This document shows, one piece after another, positions 25,252-36,982 of a DNA stretch of 64,000 nucleotides. Positions within the stretch are counted from its first letter, which is position 1; each line of letters begins with the position of its first letter. The translations under genes and the position numbers were made by a program. This DNA is from Ananas comosus (Eukaryota; Streptophyta; Magnoliopsida; Poales; Bromeliaceae): contig NC_033637.1 of the NCBI RefSeq assembly GCF_001540865.1, positions 5,849,737 through 5,913,736 of the forward strand, written 5' to 3'. Below the pieces are notes generated by a model. It was not told where the DNA came from. It searched no databases and was given only the letters and a program-made list of their open reading frames with translations.

Positions 25252-26890
25252 ATGTCGACGGAAGCGGAGGAAGAAGATGAGAAGAAAGTGATTAGGAACG
25301 ACGTGGAGTGGGAGAGGAGGACAAGAAACATTGCCATGCATGCGCATGCCCACATTAATCTCAAGGTCATGGGGCAGGTACATATATATATATATAAGTG
25401 CATGCATGCCCTTTGGGGTGATCAGAACAGTTTGAGTTTAGTGATCATGTTGTTCTCGTTGGAGAAGCTTTGAGCTTTTCTAGGGCTTGATTACGGGTGA
25501 AAGCGGTAACTATAATATACTCCGATCGAATCCGACATCAGATTTCATAAGTTGTGAATATGGATGTCAAAATTTAGTATACCACACGTATTTGTATCTA
25601 AATTTGCATTTTAAAAAAAATATATGGATACGAATATGGTTTCGTCAAAAAATCTAACATTTTTGGACCCTTTTCATCGTTATGAGTTAACAAGTTTCGT
25701 TGATTTCTATTCTCAAAAAAAAAAAAACAAGTTTCGTTGATTTTATTATGAGTTTCATATTAAAAATTAAATATTAAACTTTATTGAATAAATATAGTTA
25801 TATAAAATTTGAACACAAGTGTAGATCTTTAGTTGCACTATATTTTATTTGCACAAATTCGATCTAGTATGTATTTATATATATGACTCAAATCTATTTT
25901 AACGAATATATATGGTAATGAAAATTTAAGATTCGATACATATCTGCGGTGGAAGAAAAATATAAATGTGGATATGATTTTGTCGACCAAAGCGGGACAG
26001 CGTCCGATTGACCATTTTCATCCCTAGTTTTGACAAATTAATTACGTTCCAAAGAAGATACTCATATCCCCTTGAATTAATTAAACTAAGAATCAAATTA
26101 ATGCTATTAATAACATGCATTGATATTGATATGTATTGAATGGTTGAAAAGCTTTTTTTTTTTTTTTTTTCCTTCTAACGGTTTATATTTTATTACACAG
26201 AATGGAGAGTAATGAAGTGTTGTTGAGAATCACACATCTGGCTCAGCACCGGAACCACGCGAAGGCGTACTGCAAAAGGCAGTCGATAGATTTTAGTGCT
26301 GTTGCTTTCCTCTTTGACGGCAGCCGCTTCTTCCTCCGTGGGAATTGCAAATGACATGCGAAGAAATTTAGGGAGGCGTTTATCTTTTCCTTTTCTTCGG
26401 GAATTCGCAGCTCTTACTTATTCGTAACAAAAATTTTAATTCGTCTTTTCTTTTTTTCATTGTCAATTTTGTTTTTCCAGATTGAAATGGAATATGTTAG
26501 ATGAGGATCGAAATTAATAATCGATTTCAGTTTGAAATTTCAACTCGCCAATAGTTTTGCCAAGAGTTTTCTTTTTCGTTTTTTGTCCTAGAGGCAACGG
26601 ATCGATGTTGGTTGTATTCTGAATATTGTATTTCCTTTTTCGATAGTGAAGTTCTCTTCTCTCTCGCCCGTAGTTTTTTCTTATAAAGAATTTTTCACGT
26701 AAATCTATGTATTCTTTTATTTCCGCTTGTGGTTCGTTTATTTTGTGTTCGCCATTTTCGTTTTCTGCTTGTGCGCTTGTCGTAACAAAATATGGAGATG
26801 AATTATTTAGATGCCACAGTGCATCAAACTGACAGAAATTTGAATCATGCATAAGTTTGTCGTTAGCAAGATAGAGTTCTTGGAAAAGTT
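25252..26890 (+). pseudogene. Decayed SUMO paralogue
   Basis: Exon 1 (25252-25377) encodes MSTEAEEEDEKK...AHINLKVMGQ and ends at a GT donor matching SUMO exon 1. Exon 2 homology starts near 26201. The ancestral acceptor at 26200 leads straight to TAA (26210-26212), but an AG six or seven bases later allows SNEVLLRITHLAQ... in frame. That reading ends at TGA 26352-26354 (FDGSRFFLRGNCK), about 90 residues in all, without the C-terminal strand or the Gly-Gly needed for conjugation. The exon 2 donor is lost. Exon 3 homology (ATTGAAATGGAA...) begins near 26482 with a stop and is split by about 280 bp; its end (CAGTGCATCAAACTGA ... CATGCATAA) resumes near 26805-26865. The [10 protein letters not shown] groove residues are not conserved. 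It cannot make a conjugatable SUMO. Confidence 0.85.
26514..26800. other. Insert splitting the pseudogene exon 3
   Basis: About 280 bp separate the two halves of the exon 3 homology. On the minus strand it reads through as part of a 132-codon ORF rich in Lys, Arg, Glu and Asn (REKFFIRKNYGRERREL, LGKTIGELKFQ). That composition is reminiscent of an organelle-encoded protein, but I do not recognise the protein. Transferred plastid or mitochondrial DNA is possible. Confidence 0.35.
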
Positions 26891-26937
26891 TTAAAATCTT
26901 GTAATGCAACATGGAAACGTATGATTTCTACCGACTG

Positions 26938-27025
26938 TCCCTAGCGCAAGTGGCAAGGGATTTAATCTTAATTGATTCACATTTTTAGCTAAGTTTATTT
27001 TTAAAAGAAATAAACGAAGAGGATA
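26938..27025 (+). mobile_element. SINE with internal deletion
   Basis: Starts CCCTAGCGCAAGTGGCAAGG, a typical A-box head of Au-like plant SINEs, then jumps to the tail TTGATTCACATTTTTAGC and AAGTTTATTTTTAAAAG. The tail matches the copy at 34757-34886. The B-box part is missing. Confidence 0.6.
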
Positions 27026-27996
27026 GCATACTAATTTTCTCTCTCAAAAATAATGTATAAATATTTTTTTTGAACCTATAAAGAAATGAGAGTGAATATG
27101 AGTTCTCTTTTCATTTTTTTTTTTATTTTTGTTACAGGGTTAAAAGAAAATTTAAATTTTGCTAATTACTTCACAGGCTCTATAACCTTCTTGGAGCTAT
27201 ATTACCCCCTAATTACATTCTTCATCTGATATATATGTTGGCTATTTACTATTGGCTAGAATAGATCTATATGACCAGAAAATTAATAAGTTGAATTAGG
27301 TTGAACCCAATAAATTGAGTGGAATTCAAGTCTACAATAGACCTAACGGCAAAAGACCGAGTAATAGATCTAATGTCAAGGTTGGTTGAGTTAGATCGAA
27401 ACGCATAAATCACTAGTTGTAGTTGATCTTTTAATGCGATGGATGTGCTCTTCTTATCAGTGCTTATTTTCGGGATAATTAATTAGCGTTTACGGTCCAC
27501 ATGCATGATAACCTTTTTATGCAAAGACCTTCCTGGAGTTATAAGCAAGTAGTATGTCACGAACTTAAGCGAAAACGCTTATCCAGCCCGTACGATACTC
27601 GCCTTCCTTCGCAAAGTGAGCCGCGGATCGTTTTTTCGCCGTTGATCATATTTTTCAGATTTGGATGACCAATGTAGATATATTTCTTGTTAACCTCTAC
27701 ACTAGTCACAATTTATTTTCTCCTAATAAGCCAGTGCTAAATCAATCTATTTTTAAACAAGCATGCAGAGATTCAAACTTTCGGAGATTCAAACTTACGA
27801 CAAGCTTGCCTCTCTGCTCACTAGTCCGGACCTACTCGCCCAACGACTAAGTATAAGAAAGAGAGTTTGAGGAATGTTGTATTATATTTGAGAGTATAGG
27901 TGTTACAATTGATTTAGGCAACTCATCACCCAAGCTAGCAAATAAAAAGACGTCAACTGGCGTAATATTAAAAGCCAACACGGAAGGCTACGAGCT
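27026..27996. other. Intergenic DNA with a possible SINE remnant
   Basis: No gene. On the minus strand near 27855-27760, GTTGGGCGAGTAGG and AAGTTTGAATCTCCG are spaced like tRNA A and B boxes, a weak SINE-like signal. The phrase GAGATTCAAACTT is duplicated there. Confidence 0.3.
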
Positions 27997-28001
27997 TCCT
28001 C
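27997..28001. repeat. Target-site duplication (left)
   Basis: TCCTC, identical to 32879-32883 on the other side of the Copia element. Confidence 0.9.
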
Positions 28002-28264
28002 TGAAAGTTATCAGAGGAGCAGAGCAGTTTGGTGGAAGCAGTCGCACCTTCTCCCTGCGCTGCCTGCGTGTTAATATAGGGCGACAAAGCGCGCCAAGAT
28101 TTTCATAGAATAACAACCAGTCAAGCCGATCCATATCTTGGCCTAACAACCTATTTACAACAAACCCTTATTCTTATCTATACTATTGTTGGCCGGCATA
28201 GGATAGACTCGTCCAGGTTGTTATGAGATTACAAGTTTGTTACTTCTATTCTATCTATCTAACA
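28002..28264 (-). repeat. 3' LTR of the Copia element
   Basis: 263 bp, apparently identical to 32616-32878. Confidence 0.95.
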
Positions 28265-28275
28265 TCCCCCCTCAA
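28265..28275 (-). other. Polypurine tract
   Basis: On the minus strand GAGGGGGGA lies directly before the 3' LTR; it is the usual primer for plus-strand DNA synthesis. Confidence 0.8.
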
Positions 28276-31200
28276 TCACAACCGGACTAGGTTGAGATTG
28301 TGTTTGAATTTTTCTAACTTCTGTATAGGAAGGGCCTTTGTAAAACCATCTGCCACCTGATCTCCTGATGGAACAAAGTCAATGTCAAGAAGCTTCCTTG
28401 TAACACGTTCTCGCAGGAAGTGGTAATCAACTTCAATATGCTTAGTTCTTGCATGAAACACAGGATTTTCAGAAAGGTACTTTGCCCCAATATTGTCATA
28501 CCAGAGCTTAGCAGCTCGTGGTGCATTAACACCAATTTCCTGTAATAGCGTCTGTATCCACATTACTTCTGCCGTTGCATTAGCTACTGCCTTATATTCA
28601 GCTTCAGTGCTCGATCTTGACACAGTAGGCTGTTTCCGTGCACTCCATGACACTAAGTTTGATCCCAGAAATACAGCAAAACCTCCTGTAGATCTCCTAT
28701 CATCAATATATCCGGCCCAATCAGCATCCGAGAAGGCACTAATCAACAATGAACTGCACTTCCTAACTTTCAGCCCTACCTTGATGGACTGTTTTAAGTA
28801 TCTCAGAATTCTTTTGACTGCTGCCCAATGATCAACAGTAGGACTGTGTAGAAACTGACATACCTTGTTAACAGAGAATGCAATGTCTGGCCTTGTTAGT
28901 GTCAAATATTGGAGAGCACCAACTATACTTCTGTAATTAGTTGCATCATTAGATCCCAAAGGAGATCCCTTGACCGAAGATAATTTTTCATCGGCTGGTA
29001 GGGGTGTAGGTACACCCTTGCATTTTGACATGCCAACCCTTTTTAGCAGATCTGATGCATATTTTTCCTGCGTCAGAACTATACCACCATGTACTGGATT
29101 TACTTCTATCCCCAAGAAATAATTAAGTGTTCCCAAATCTTTAAGGGCAAATTCTTGACCAAGTTGCTTTAGTAACAAATCTGTTGCATTCTGCGTTGAG
29201 CTGGCTACTATGATGTCATCAACATATACTAGCACAAATATAATAACACCCCCCTTATTAAAGAAGAACAGAGAAGTGTCGGCCTTTGAAGAAGTAAAAC
29301 CAAGACTTTGTAATTTCTCACTTAACCTTGAATACCATGCCCTTGGAGCCTGCTTTAGCCCATATAGAGCCTTATCTAGCTTACACACATAATTAACCCT
29401 GGTTTTATCTTCATAGCCTGGTGGTTGTTTCATATAGACCTCTTGTTCCAACAGACCATGCAGAAAAGCATTCTTAACATCAAGTTGTCGAAGACTCCAC
29501 CCTCTAGATACTGCTATAGATAAAATCACTCTAATAGTGACTGCCTTGATAACAGGGCTGAATGTGTCCTCATAATCTATACCATATCTTTGCTTAAAAC
29601 CTTTTGCAACAAGTCTGGCCTTATATCTATCCAAACTGCCATCAGCTTTACGTTTGACTTTATAGACCCACTTACAATCTATTATGTTACGACCTTTTTG
29701 AGGTGGAACTAAGTGCCATGTTTTATTTTGCATCAAAGCATTGTATTCGTCATCCATTGCAGATTTCCAATTTTTATTTCCTAGTGCTTCTTCAAGACTC
29801 TGGGGTTCACCCGTTGCAGTAAAGAGACCATAGCGAATAGTGCCATCTCTATATACCTTAGGTTTTCTGACTCCAGCTTGAAGTCTGGTGCGAGGTCGCG
29901 GCTGAGTTTCTTGTTGTACTGCTTCGGTGAACACTGGCGCCGGTTCCACAGACAATGGCGGCGACGCAGAAGATCCAGGCGTGATTATCGACGGCGCAGA
30001 ATTGGCGGCTGCTGCATCAGTGCCCCCTTCAGCCAGGTCCTGTGGGGGCGGAGCCGACGCACCCAGGTCCTGTATGGGAGAGCCTGCTGCCGTACGAGGT
30101 GGCGATCCCGGGGAGGATTCGGTCGGCAGAGCAGCTTCGGTAGGTGAGACCAGATCCTCTGTGGCCTGAGCGCCTTCCTGTGTACCAAATATTTCTCCAG
30201 AAAAATCATTAGCAGGCAAAATATTAATCACTGGATTCCCAACAGATTCAGGCCCAGCCGAGGTTGGACTATGTGGGAGAAGCTGTGTAGGAAGGAGCAG
30301 GATTTCAGACCGTAGTGTGGCTCCTGCATTGGAATGTAATTTAGAGAAAGGAAAGACATTTTCATCAAATATAACATCACGAGAGATATAAACACGGCCA
30401 GAAGCAGGGTCAAGACATTTAAACCCTTTGTGCATGTTGCTGTACCCAAGGAATACACATTCCTTGGATCGGAACTGAAGCTTATGATGATTGTAAGGTC
30501 GGAGATGTGGCCAACATGCACACCCAAAAATCCGTAGAGAGGAATAGTCAGGTTTGACTTTATATAGACGCTCAAGAGGTGTAGCATAGGAGATTACTTT
30601 GCTTGGTGTACGATTTATGAGAAAAGTGGCGGCTAGAAAAGCTTCATCCCAAAATTTGAGAGGCATTCGAGCCTGAGCAAGGAGAGATAGCCCAACCTCT
30701 ACAATATGTCTATGTTTACGCTCGGCAGATCCATTTTGTTGGTGTGCATGAGGACAAGAAACATGATGGGAGATGCCTATTTTAGTAAAAAAGGAATGGA
30801 GCTTCTCATATTCACCACCCCAATCAGTTTGCATAGTGATGATTTTGCGATCAAAAAGGCGTTCAACCATGGCTTGAAAATCATGAAATTTTTGAAACAC
30901 TTCAGACTTGAATTTTAATAGATAAATCCAAGTAAATTTGCTATAATCATCAATGAAACTCACATAGTACTTGTACTTGCTAATAGAGTTGGGTGCAGGC
31001 CCCCATACATCTGAAAAAACTAGTTCTAAAGGATGACTCGATACATGAGACGACTTAGGATAAGGTAGCTGATGGCTCTTTGCCTGTTGGCAAGCATCAC
31101 AAACGACCTGTTTATTGGACTCAGCATGACACGGGAGATTGAAACTACTAATAACTCGCTGAACTATGGGGGCCGCAGGATGACCAAGGCGATTATGCCA

Positions 31201-32577
31201 CCTGTCAAAGGATGGTTTGGTGGTGACTCCAAGAGCTTGTTTTCCAGGGATGGATGGCAGGGGATAAAGGCCTTTGTGGCATCTCCCTTTAAGCAGTGTG
31301 CTCCTCGTGTCCCGATCCTTAATCAAAAAGAAATTGGGGTGAAATTCAAGAAAAACATTATTGTCTGAGGCCAGACGATGAACAGACACAAGGTTTTTTG
31401 TGGCTTGCGGGACATGTAAGACGTGATTTAGACATAGATCTCGATGCTGGGTGTGAATTTTGGTACTACCAGTATGACTAATATTCATACCTGTTCCACT
31501 CGCTGTGTGAATCTGGTCGCCGCCATTGTATTTCTCCCTGAGCGAGAGCTTCTCTAACTCACCAGTGATGTGGTCGGTGGCGCCGGTATCAGTGTACCAG
31601 TTTGTGTCGACACCATAGGATCCTGAGGCAGCAGTACCAGCATATCTTTGATCTGGAACAAAATTTTCATCGTACCTGTGCCAGCACCTGTCCGCCGTGT
31701 GCCCAAACTTGCGACACACTTGACATCGCGGGCGATCATCGGAGGAGTTGTTGCTGTTGTGGGCGCCATTCCCTCCTTGATGAGGGTTGTTGGGGTTAGG
31801 TCCACGACCACCCCTATTTGCCGGAGCATTGTTGAAGCGGCCACCACGACCTCCACGGCCGGAGCGCCCGAACCCCCCTCGCCCACGCCGATTGGCAACG
31901 TTGGCGGAGGATCCAGAGGAGTGCCCACCGGAGTTGCGAAGGCTCAGTCGAGTCTCAAATGCAAGCATCTGAGAATATAGCTCGCTAACTGAGATTGCAT
32001 CTGACCGGCCAATCACGGAGGACACGACCGGGTCATATTCTTCATCAAGGCCGGTGAGGATGTACTCAACCAGCTCATCATCTTCAAGTGGCCGCCCTGC
32101 TGCAGCCATCTCGTCCCCAAGAGCACGCATCTTCCCAACGTACTCAGTCACCGTCATGTTTCCTTTTTGAGCGGTGGCTAGGGCAAGGCGCGTATTCACC
32201 GCGCGAGCTCGCGTCTTGGACGCAAACATTACTTCAATTGCCGTCCAGACTTCGGCCGCAGATTGCTTTGCAGCAACCTGAGCCAGAACTTCCTTGGACA
32301 CGGAGGCGAGCAGGTAGCTGAGAACCTGCTGATCAGCCGCCAGCCAATCTTCATACAGGGGGTTGTCCACCTTGATGATCTTGTCACCGTCTTTGCCATC
32401 GATCTGCACGGGAGGCTTAACAGCCTTGCCAGTGAGATATCCTTCGAGACGAGCACCACGAATTGTGGCGAGGACCTGGGCTTTCCAGGTAGCATGATTG
32501 TTCTTGGCGAGCTTCTCTTGTACGGGATGAGAGATCATGGAAGCAAGACCAGGCGAGGAGGAAGAGGTGCCGGCCAT
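28276..32577 (-). CDS. Copia gag-pol polyprotein
   Basis: 1433 residues in one frame. Gag (about 1-280) begins [10 protein letters not shown] and ends in a Gly/Arg/Asn-rich stretch. A CCHC zinc knuckle, [14 protein letters not shown], lies near 282-296. The aspartic protease site DTGATDH is near 328. The GAG-pre-integrase phrase HNRLGHP precedes the integrase, whose catalytic triad is seen in FSDVWGP (about 522), QTDWGGEY (about 582) and [10 protein letters not shown] (about 616). Reverse transcriptase has [13 protein letters not shown] and the catalytic YVDDIIVAS (about 1117). RNase H has [25 protein letters not shown] (about 1322) and [11 protein letters not shown] near the end. Order PR-INT-RT-RH is diagnostic of Copia. 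No stops or frameshifts. The ATG lies 38 bases inside the primer binding site. Confidence 0.97.
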   Translation of the reverse strand: MAGTSSSSPGLASMISHPVQEKLAKNNHATWKAQVLATIRGARLEGYLTGKAVKPPVQIDGKDGDKIIKVDNPLYEDWLAADQQVLSYLLASVSKEVLAQVAAKQSAAEVWTAIEVMFASKTRARAVNTRLALATAQKGNMTVTEYVGKMRALGDEMAAAGRPLEDDELVEYILTGLDEEYDPVVSSVIGRSDAISVSELYSQMLAFETRLSLRNSGGHSSGSSANVANRRGRGGFGRSGRGGRGGRFNNAPANRGGRGPNPNNPHQGGNGAHNSNNSSDDRPRCQVCRKFGHTADRCWHRYDENFVPDQRYAGTAASGSYGVDTNWYTDTGATDHITGELEKLSLREKYNGGDQIHTASGTGMNISHTGSTKIHTQHRDLCLNHVLHVPQATKNLVSVHRLASDNNVFLEFHPNFFLIKDRDTRSTLLKGRCHKGLYPLPSIPGKQALGVTTKPSFDRWHNRLGHPAAPIVQRVISSFNLPCHAESNKQVVCDACQQAKSHQLPYPKSSHVSSHPLELVFSDVWGPAPNSISKYKYYVSFIDDYSKFTWIYLLKFKSEVFQKFHDFQAMVERLFDRKIITMQTDWGGEYEKLHSFFTKIGISHHVSCPHAHQQNGSAERKHRHIVEVGLSLLAQARMPLKFWDEAFLAATFLINRTPSKVISYATPLERLYKVKPDYSSLRIFGCACWPHLRPYNHHKLQFRSKECVFLGYSNMHKGFKCLDPASGRVYISRDVIFDENVFPFSKLHSNAGATLRSEILLLPTQLLPHSPTSAGPESVGNPVINILPANDFSGEIFGTQEGAQATEDLVSPTEAALPTESSPGSPPRTAAGSPIQDLGASAPPPQDLAEGGTDAAAANSAPSIITPGSSASPPLSVEPAPVFTEAVQQETQPRPRTRLQAGVRKPKVYRDGTIRYGLFTATGEPQSLEEALGNKNWKSAMDDEYNALMQNKTWHLVPPQKGRNIIDCKWVYKVKRKADGSLDRYKARLVAKGFKQRYGIDYEDTFSPVIKAVTIRVILSIAVSRGWSLRQLDVKNAFLHGLLEQEVYMKQPPGYEDKTRVNYVCKLDKALYGLKQAPRAWYSRLSEKLQSLGFTSSKADTSLFFFNKGGVIIFVLVYVDDIIVASSTQNATDLLLKQLGQEFALKDLGTLNYFLGIEVNPVHGGIVLTQEKYASDLLKRVGMSKCKGVPTPLPADEKLSSVKGSPLGSNDATNYRSIVGALQYLTLTRPDIAFSVNKVCQFLHSPTVDHWAAVKRILRYLKQSIKVGLKVRKCSSLLISAFSDADWAGYIDDRRSTGGFAVFLGSNLVSWSARKQPTVSRSSTEAEYKAVANATAEVMWIQTLLQEIGVNAPRAAKLWYDNIGAKYLSENPVFHARTKHIEVDYHFLRERVTRKLLDIDFVPSGDQVADGFTKALPIQKLEKFKHNLNLVRL

Positions 32578-32602
32578 GTTGATTTAGATTGTATCTATCC
32601 TA

Positions 32603-32615
32603 GGCTCTGATACCA
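32603..32615 (-). other. Primer binding site (tRNA-iMet)
   Basis: TGGTATCAGAGCC on the minus strand, immediately after the 5' LTR, complementary to the 3' end of initiator tRNA-Met. Confidence 0.9.
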
Positions 32616-32878
32616 TGAAAGTTATCAGAGGAGCAGAGCAGTTTGGTGGAAGCAGTCGCACCTTCTCCCTGCGCTGCCTGCGTGTTAATATAGGGCGACA
32701 AAGCGCGCCAAGATTTTCATAGAATAACAACCAGTCAAGCCGATCCATATCTTGGCCTAACAACCTATTTACAACAAACCCTTATTCTTATCTATACTAT
32801 TGTTGGCCGGCATAGGATAGACTCGTCCAGGTTGTTATGAGATTACAAGTTTGTTACTTCTATTCTATCTATCTAACA
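32616..32878 (-). repeat. 5' LTR of the Copia element
   Basis: 263 bp, matches the left LTR throughout; contains a TATAGATAAGAATAAGG-like AT-rich region on the minus strand. Confidence 0.95.
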
Positions 32879-32883
32879 TCCTC
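32879..32883. repeat. Target-site duplication (right)
   Basis: TCCTC, partner of 27997-28001. Confidence 0.9.
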
Positions 32884-33249
32884 AAGACTGCACTTATTAC
32901 TCTTTTAGAAACTCACTCTTGACTGTTCAGCATCCGCGTCCTGTCTCGATACCCATAGAGATGCTTCTAAAAAGCCCAGTAAAATCTCTAACAATAATAA
33001 TCTCCTTTAGCAATTTGGATAATTATAAAGGAGAAATCAGAAGAAAAAAAAAAAAAATGATGTCCTGTGACAGGTAGCTGCTAATAGCCTTCTTATGCAT
33101 TCTTGGCTTTGTGGCTGTTGGCTGTACATGTACTGGGTTATTTCAAATGAAAAATTTCTGGAAGCACATTTCATTCTGGTTTGGTTATGCAATTTGTGCT
33201 TTCTGTTGAGTTGCATGTGAGAATAGGGTCTAAAAAGTATGAAGTTGAA
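32884..33249. other. Intergenic DNA
   Basis: No gene recognised; a 16-base near-pure A run lies near 33042. Confidence 0.4.
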
Positions 33250-34222
33250 ATATATAAAACTCATTTCAACTATAGACTAGTTTGATTCAACTACCCGAAT
33301 TCAAAATTTTGATTTTAGCATCTAACTTTTCATTTATTTGATTCAATAATTTGATAACTCTTCAGATAGAAAATTTAAGCTACTTGCTTACTATAGCGCG
33401 GCAATGATGAAATCCGCACTATCAAGATATTAACCACACAAATAAATAAATATGATATATCTAAATCACCCACAATTAAGAAGCGTAAAAATGAGAGTAA
33501 ACGAAATGGAAAGAGAAAATCCAAATACAACCACAATAACACAAGAAAATTTACGTGGTTCATCCAAACCGGACTACATCCATGGACATGCAGAACGTCA
33601 AATGAAGAGATTATAAAATTTGGTTAGAGATTACTCATTTATTACGATGGCATACAAATATACAATGTTTCAACTAGGAAAAAAACTTTCTAACTGCACC
33701 TCCTTTCAAGCCTTTCTGATCTCGGGTCCTGTTTCGGAATGTCTTTTAAAATTTTCAAATCAACCTTGAAAGTTTTAAATCAAGCAAGAAGAATAAGAAA
33801 GCTCCTTCTCCAACTCTCTCTATACGAACTAGCCAAAAATGAGAACTAACGCTATACTTTAGCAAATAAAAATATCTCTTATCACAACCCACTTGGCCCA
33901 ATATGCTAACGGGTTAACTGAAGCCCAAACTAAATACCTGCTAACCTACTTCATGAGTTATTGAACCAAACCTAAATAAAAGCTAACCGGCTAATGAGTG
34001 ATTTTGATCTCATCAAACCCAACACTTATTTTAATAAATTTATAGTTACGTGAATTAAATAAAATATATTAACTAAACTCGTAAAGATAAATGATTCATT
34101 TAAATTTTGAAGTTAAAATATCATTATTAGCTCAAATCAAATAAATTAAAATATTAAACTGTAAAATCAAAAATTTTAAAAGTAAATAAGTTATGTCAAA
34201 ATAGGCGAAGTGAGGTGAGTAT
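33250..34222. mobile_element. MITE interrupted by a solo LTR
   Basis: The two halves (33250-33384 and 34025-34222) together match the MITE in SUMO intron 1, with ends ATATAAAACTCATTT and, inverted, ATATAATACTCACC. The break falls where the intron copy reads AAAAATTAGGCTTTTTACTTTG. Confidence 0.6.
33385..34024 (-). mobile_element. Probable Copia solo LTR
   Basis: 640 bp inserted in the MITE. On the minus strand it starts TGTTGGGTTTGATGAGATC and ends ...TAGTAAGCA, giving TG...CA ends. It contains TTTGGATGAACCACGTAAA, a phrase common in Copia LTRs. The flanks CTACT and CTTAT agree at 3 of 5 positions, so the target duplication is weak. Small ORFs in it are not genes. Confidence 0.6.
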
Positions 34223-34389
34223 TATATATTTTTACCAAAGTATAATTAACTGCTAATGCTAATTGCTTATTCTTAGTCGACTCCTGCTTCATATCCTAGC
34301 TGAACTATGCAATATCAGGATTCTAAGCTCTTAAAAAGGTTTCACTTAGTTTATCAGTATAGATGATAAAATCATTACCTACACACTAA

Positions 34390-34398
<9 letters not shown>

Positions 34399-34433
<35 letters not shown>
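34399..34433. repeat. (TA)n microsatellite
   Basis: About 17 uninterrupted TA units. Confidence 0.9.
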
Positions 34434-34436
<3 letters not shown>

Positions 34437-34756
34437 CTTCTTCACTTTATTTCCGTTCGAATTTCCAGATCACACCACGCATATGCAGCATCTGTTAAGA
34501 GAGCATCATCATCTTAATTAATTACGCGTGCCGGATTACACGACACGAAATTTGTTTGCCTCCCTCCTTAGGACGTAGAGGACTTTGCTGTTCTTTTTTT
34601 ATTTTTATTTTTATACATGGGCTTTCCTCTTCTTCTGTTTCGCAAAATTGAACAGGAAACTAACTTGCTAGTAGGGTTTCTTCGCTTCATCTGAATTATA
34701 TTATTCTACTCCGGAAGAGGAGGTGGCTATGCGTCATAACTTTTTTTTTTTGCTAT

Positions 34757-34886
34757 CCGCTTCATTTATTTTATTTAGAAATAAACTAAACTAGAAATGT
34801 GAATCAACTAGAATTCGAACTTGGGTCTAGTTCGAACTTGGGTCTCGAGTACCAACCACCAAATCCTTTGTCACTTGTTCTAGAGA
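34757..34886 (-). mobile_element. Full-length tRNA-derived SINE
   Basis: On the minus strand: AACAAGTGACAAAGGATTTG (A-box head), GGTGGTTGGTACTCGAGACC, AAGTTCGAAC (B box), then TTGATTCACATTTCTAG and GTTTATTTCTAAATAAA as tail. The B-box segment ACCCAAGTTCGAA is duplicated. Same family as the copies at 3120 and 26938. It lies just upstream of the ABIL exons. Confidence 0.7.
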
Positions 34887-34972
34887 AAGTCGGTGTCTAT
34901 GCGTCATAATTAGTTAACCTTTTCCTGTGATTTCTCCGTGACATAAAAATGAGCTGTTTTTGCAATCCCTGA

Positions 34973-36982
34973 ATGCCGCCGCATTGCCTCCTCTGCTTCC
35001 AGGATTTGAAGACGTTGCGGTCGCAGCTGTACTCAGCAGCAGAGTATTTCGAGTCCACTTACACCAACGACGATCAGAAAGAGATGTATGTGTATGTGGA
35101 TCCCATTGAGGGTCAGAATTTGCCTGCCTATATCGTTCCTTCCTTTCTCCGTCTTCTCCTTATTCTATCTTTGTTTTCTTACGAAGCTACTGCTGCTGCT
35201 GCTCCTGACTGATGAGTTGGTTTCTGGCATAGAGTGGTGAACACCTTGAAGGATTATGCAGTAAAGGCTCTCGTCAACACCGTAGATCATCTGGGATCCA
35301 TATCATTCAAGGTCAACGGTCTTCTCCACCGCAAGTTTGATGAGGTCTCTGAGACGGAGCTTCGGGTTTCTTGCATTGAGCGGGTATGGAGAAATTGCTT
35401 TCGGTGTTTATGTATGGAGAGGGCATTGAATGCTTAGTTATGCTTAGAAGTTCAGATGCGTAGACTACATAATGCTGGCATTGAAAGTGCTCATTTCGTG
35501 ATGAAACTACTTGTAGAGAATTCGGACGTGTCAGGAGCATACGGATCGACAAGGCCTTTCTCAACAGTCTCTAGTGATCACAGCCCCCAAGTTCTACAAG
35601 CGATACACTTTACCCGGTAATGTCCGGTCCGGTCCGGTCCTGTCCTGTCCTTCCCTTCACCGCCGCACAATATCTCTTACCAGATTGTTAGCTCGCTCTC
35701 GAATTTAAATCCAAAATTTGGAAATACTATGAAATTGCTGCTTTTATGCTCATAATAATTATTACATTGTTCCTTCCAATTTAATCTTCCACCTTCTTCG
35801 TAGTTGGCGGATCCATGCCCGAGTCTGGAAGCCAGGCTGTGCCGAAGCATCAAGAGTTGGATAGATTTCAGGATAGTGCCGAAGCTCATCAGTTTCAGGC
35901 TGGTATGCTCCATTGGACTCACCGTCTCCTGAAGTCATTCCGCTCTATTAGGAATAACACTTGAGCATCTTTAACCTGTTGATTATCGCTCGAACCTTTT
36001 GCAGAAATTCGACAAAAAACAAAAGACAAACCACCTTCATTCAGGTCTACATTGAAACCCCAGTCCATGGAACTGTAGTTCTTGAAATATCAAGTCCGCA
36101 CGATAAATATGGCATACTGAAAATTTTGATCTATTGGTTTTCCTGTTCAGGAAGCTGCGATCTATTCGAATTAAACACTCCCAACATGCTCGTTCCTCAT
36201 CACCAGCTCAAAAAGTTCGTTCTCAGTCACCGTCGTCACAACCTGCAAAAGTTGCAGGTGGAGGTGAAACACTTTTTTTTTTTATCTCTTTTAATGAAAC
36301 ACTTTGGTCTCTCAGTATCTACTGATTCGTGTCCATATAGATGTGAAATTTGTTTTCACCGTGTTTGAGTTGGCATGGCGTCCAGAAGTCTTCAATCTCG
36401 TAAGTTTCTTTGTAAACAGATAAAAGAGCAGACTCACCAATCCCGACCTCGAATCAAGTCACACATTCAGGATCGATCGTTAGAAAACCTTCATTGCTCA
36501 AATCATCGAGCGTCGGAGTGCAGGTAAGCAGTACTCTATGTAATTTACATTTCTACCTGGAAAGACGATGCACTGTTTGACAATGCCTTGTTGTTTCATG
36601 CTGTCTAATTCAGAGAAACCAGATGTGGAAGTAAGAATTCGATTTTCAAAAGTTGAAAAGTTAGTTTTTGTGGGCTAAATTGATGCCCGAGTATATAATT
36701 TGATTATGACAAATGCATATACCTGTGTGTATTTACCGTAAAGTTTGTAATGCTTTTTACCCAGCTTGAGTCCATGTATCACATCAAAAACTTACTAAAA
36801 GTTTCTCCAACATTAGATTGTAACAAGCTTGTAGGATTAGTTATCCCGTTCCCCTTTGTTTTGGCAGAGAAGGAAGTTTTTTTACAAAAAGGTTATTCGT
36901 TTCCTTTGTTGTTTGTCGTGCGTGCAGTATCCTTCGGAGACCCAGAAGTTGGCATCAATGCGCTTACATGCGGAAAGAACGG
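34973..36982 (+). CDS. ABIL2: ABI-interactor-like protein (ABIL2-type), partial
   Basis: Plant ABIL proteins are subunits of the SCAR/WAVE complex that activates ARP2/3 actin nucleation. Eight exons with consistent phases: 35003-35085, 35233-35383, 35517-35616, 35804-35902, 36005-36074, 36151-36257, 36420-36523 and 36928-36982. All have GT-AG borders. Key segments are [74 protein letters not shown], a basic Ser/Pro-rich middle (DKRADSPIP...) and [17 protein letters not shown] near the C-terminus. The last exon runs into the 100-N gap, losing roughly 40 residues. The usual first exon (about 40 residues) is not found. ATG 34973 is in frame with the first exon but would replace the normal N-terminus with [10 protein letters not shown], so the true start probably lies upstream. 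No stops occur, so the gene is probably real and cut by the assembly. Confidence 0.82.

Larger units (their letters stand above)
28002..32878 (-). mobile_element. Intact, young Copia LTR retrotransposon
   Basis: Complete 4.88-kb element on the minus strand: 263-bp LTRs at 28002-28264 and 32616-32878, TG...CA ends (minus: TGTTAG ... TTTCA), a 5-bp target duplication TCCTC, a tRNA-iMet primer site touching the 5' LTR, a polypurine tract beside the 3' LTR, and one open 1433-codon polyprotein. The LTRs appear identical by eye over all 263 bases, which implies a recent insertion. Small LTRs and gag sequence suggest the Ale/Retrofit lineage, but this is inferred from memory of the family. All parts needed for autonomous movement are present. 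Confidence 0.95.
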
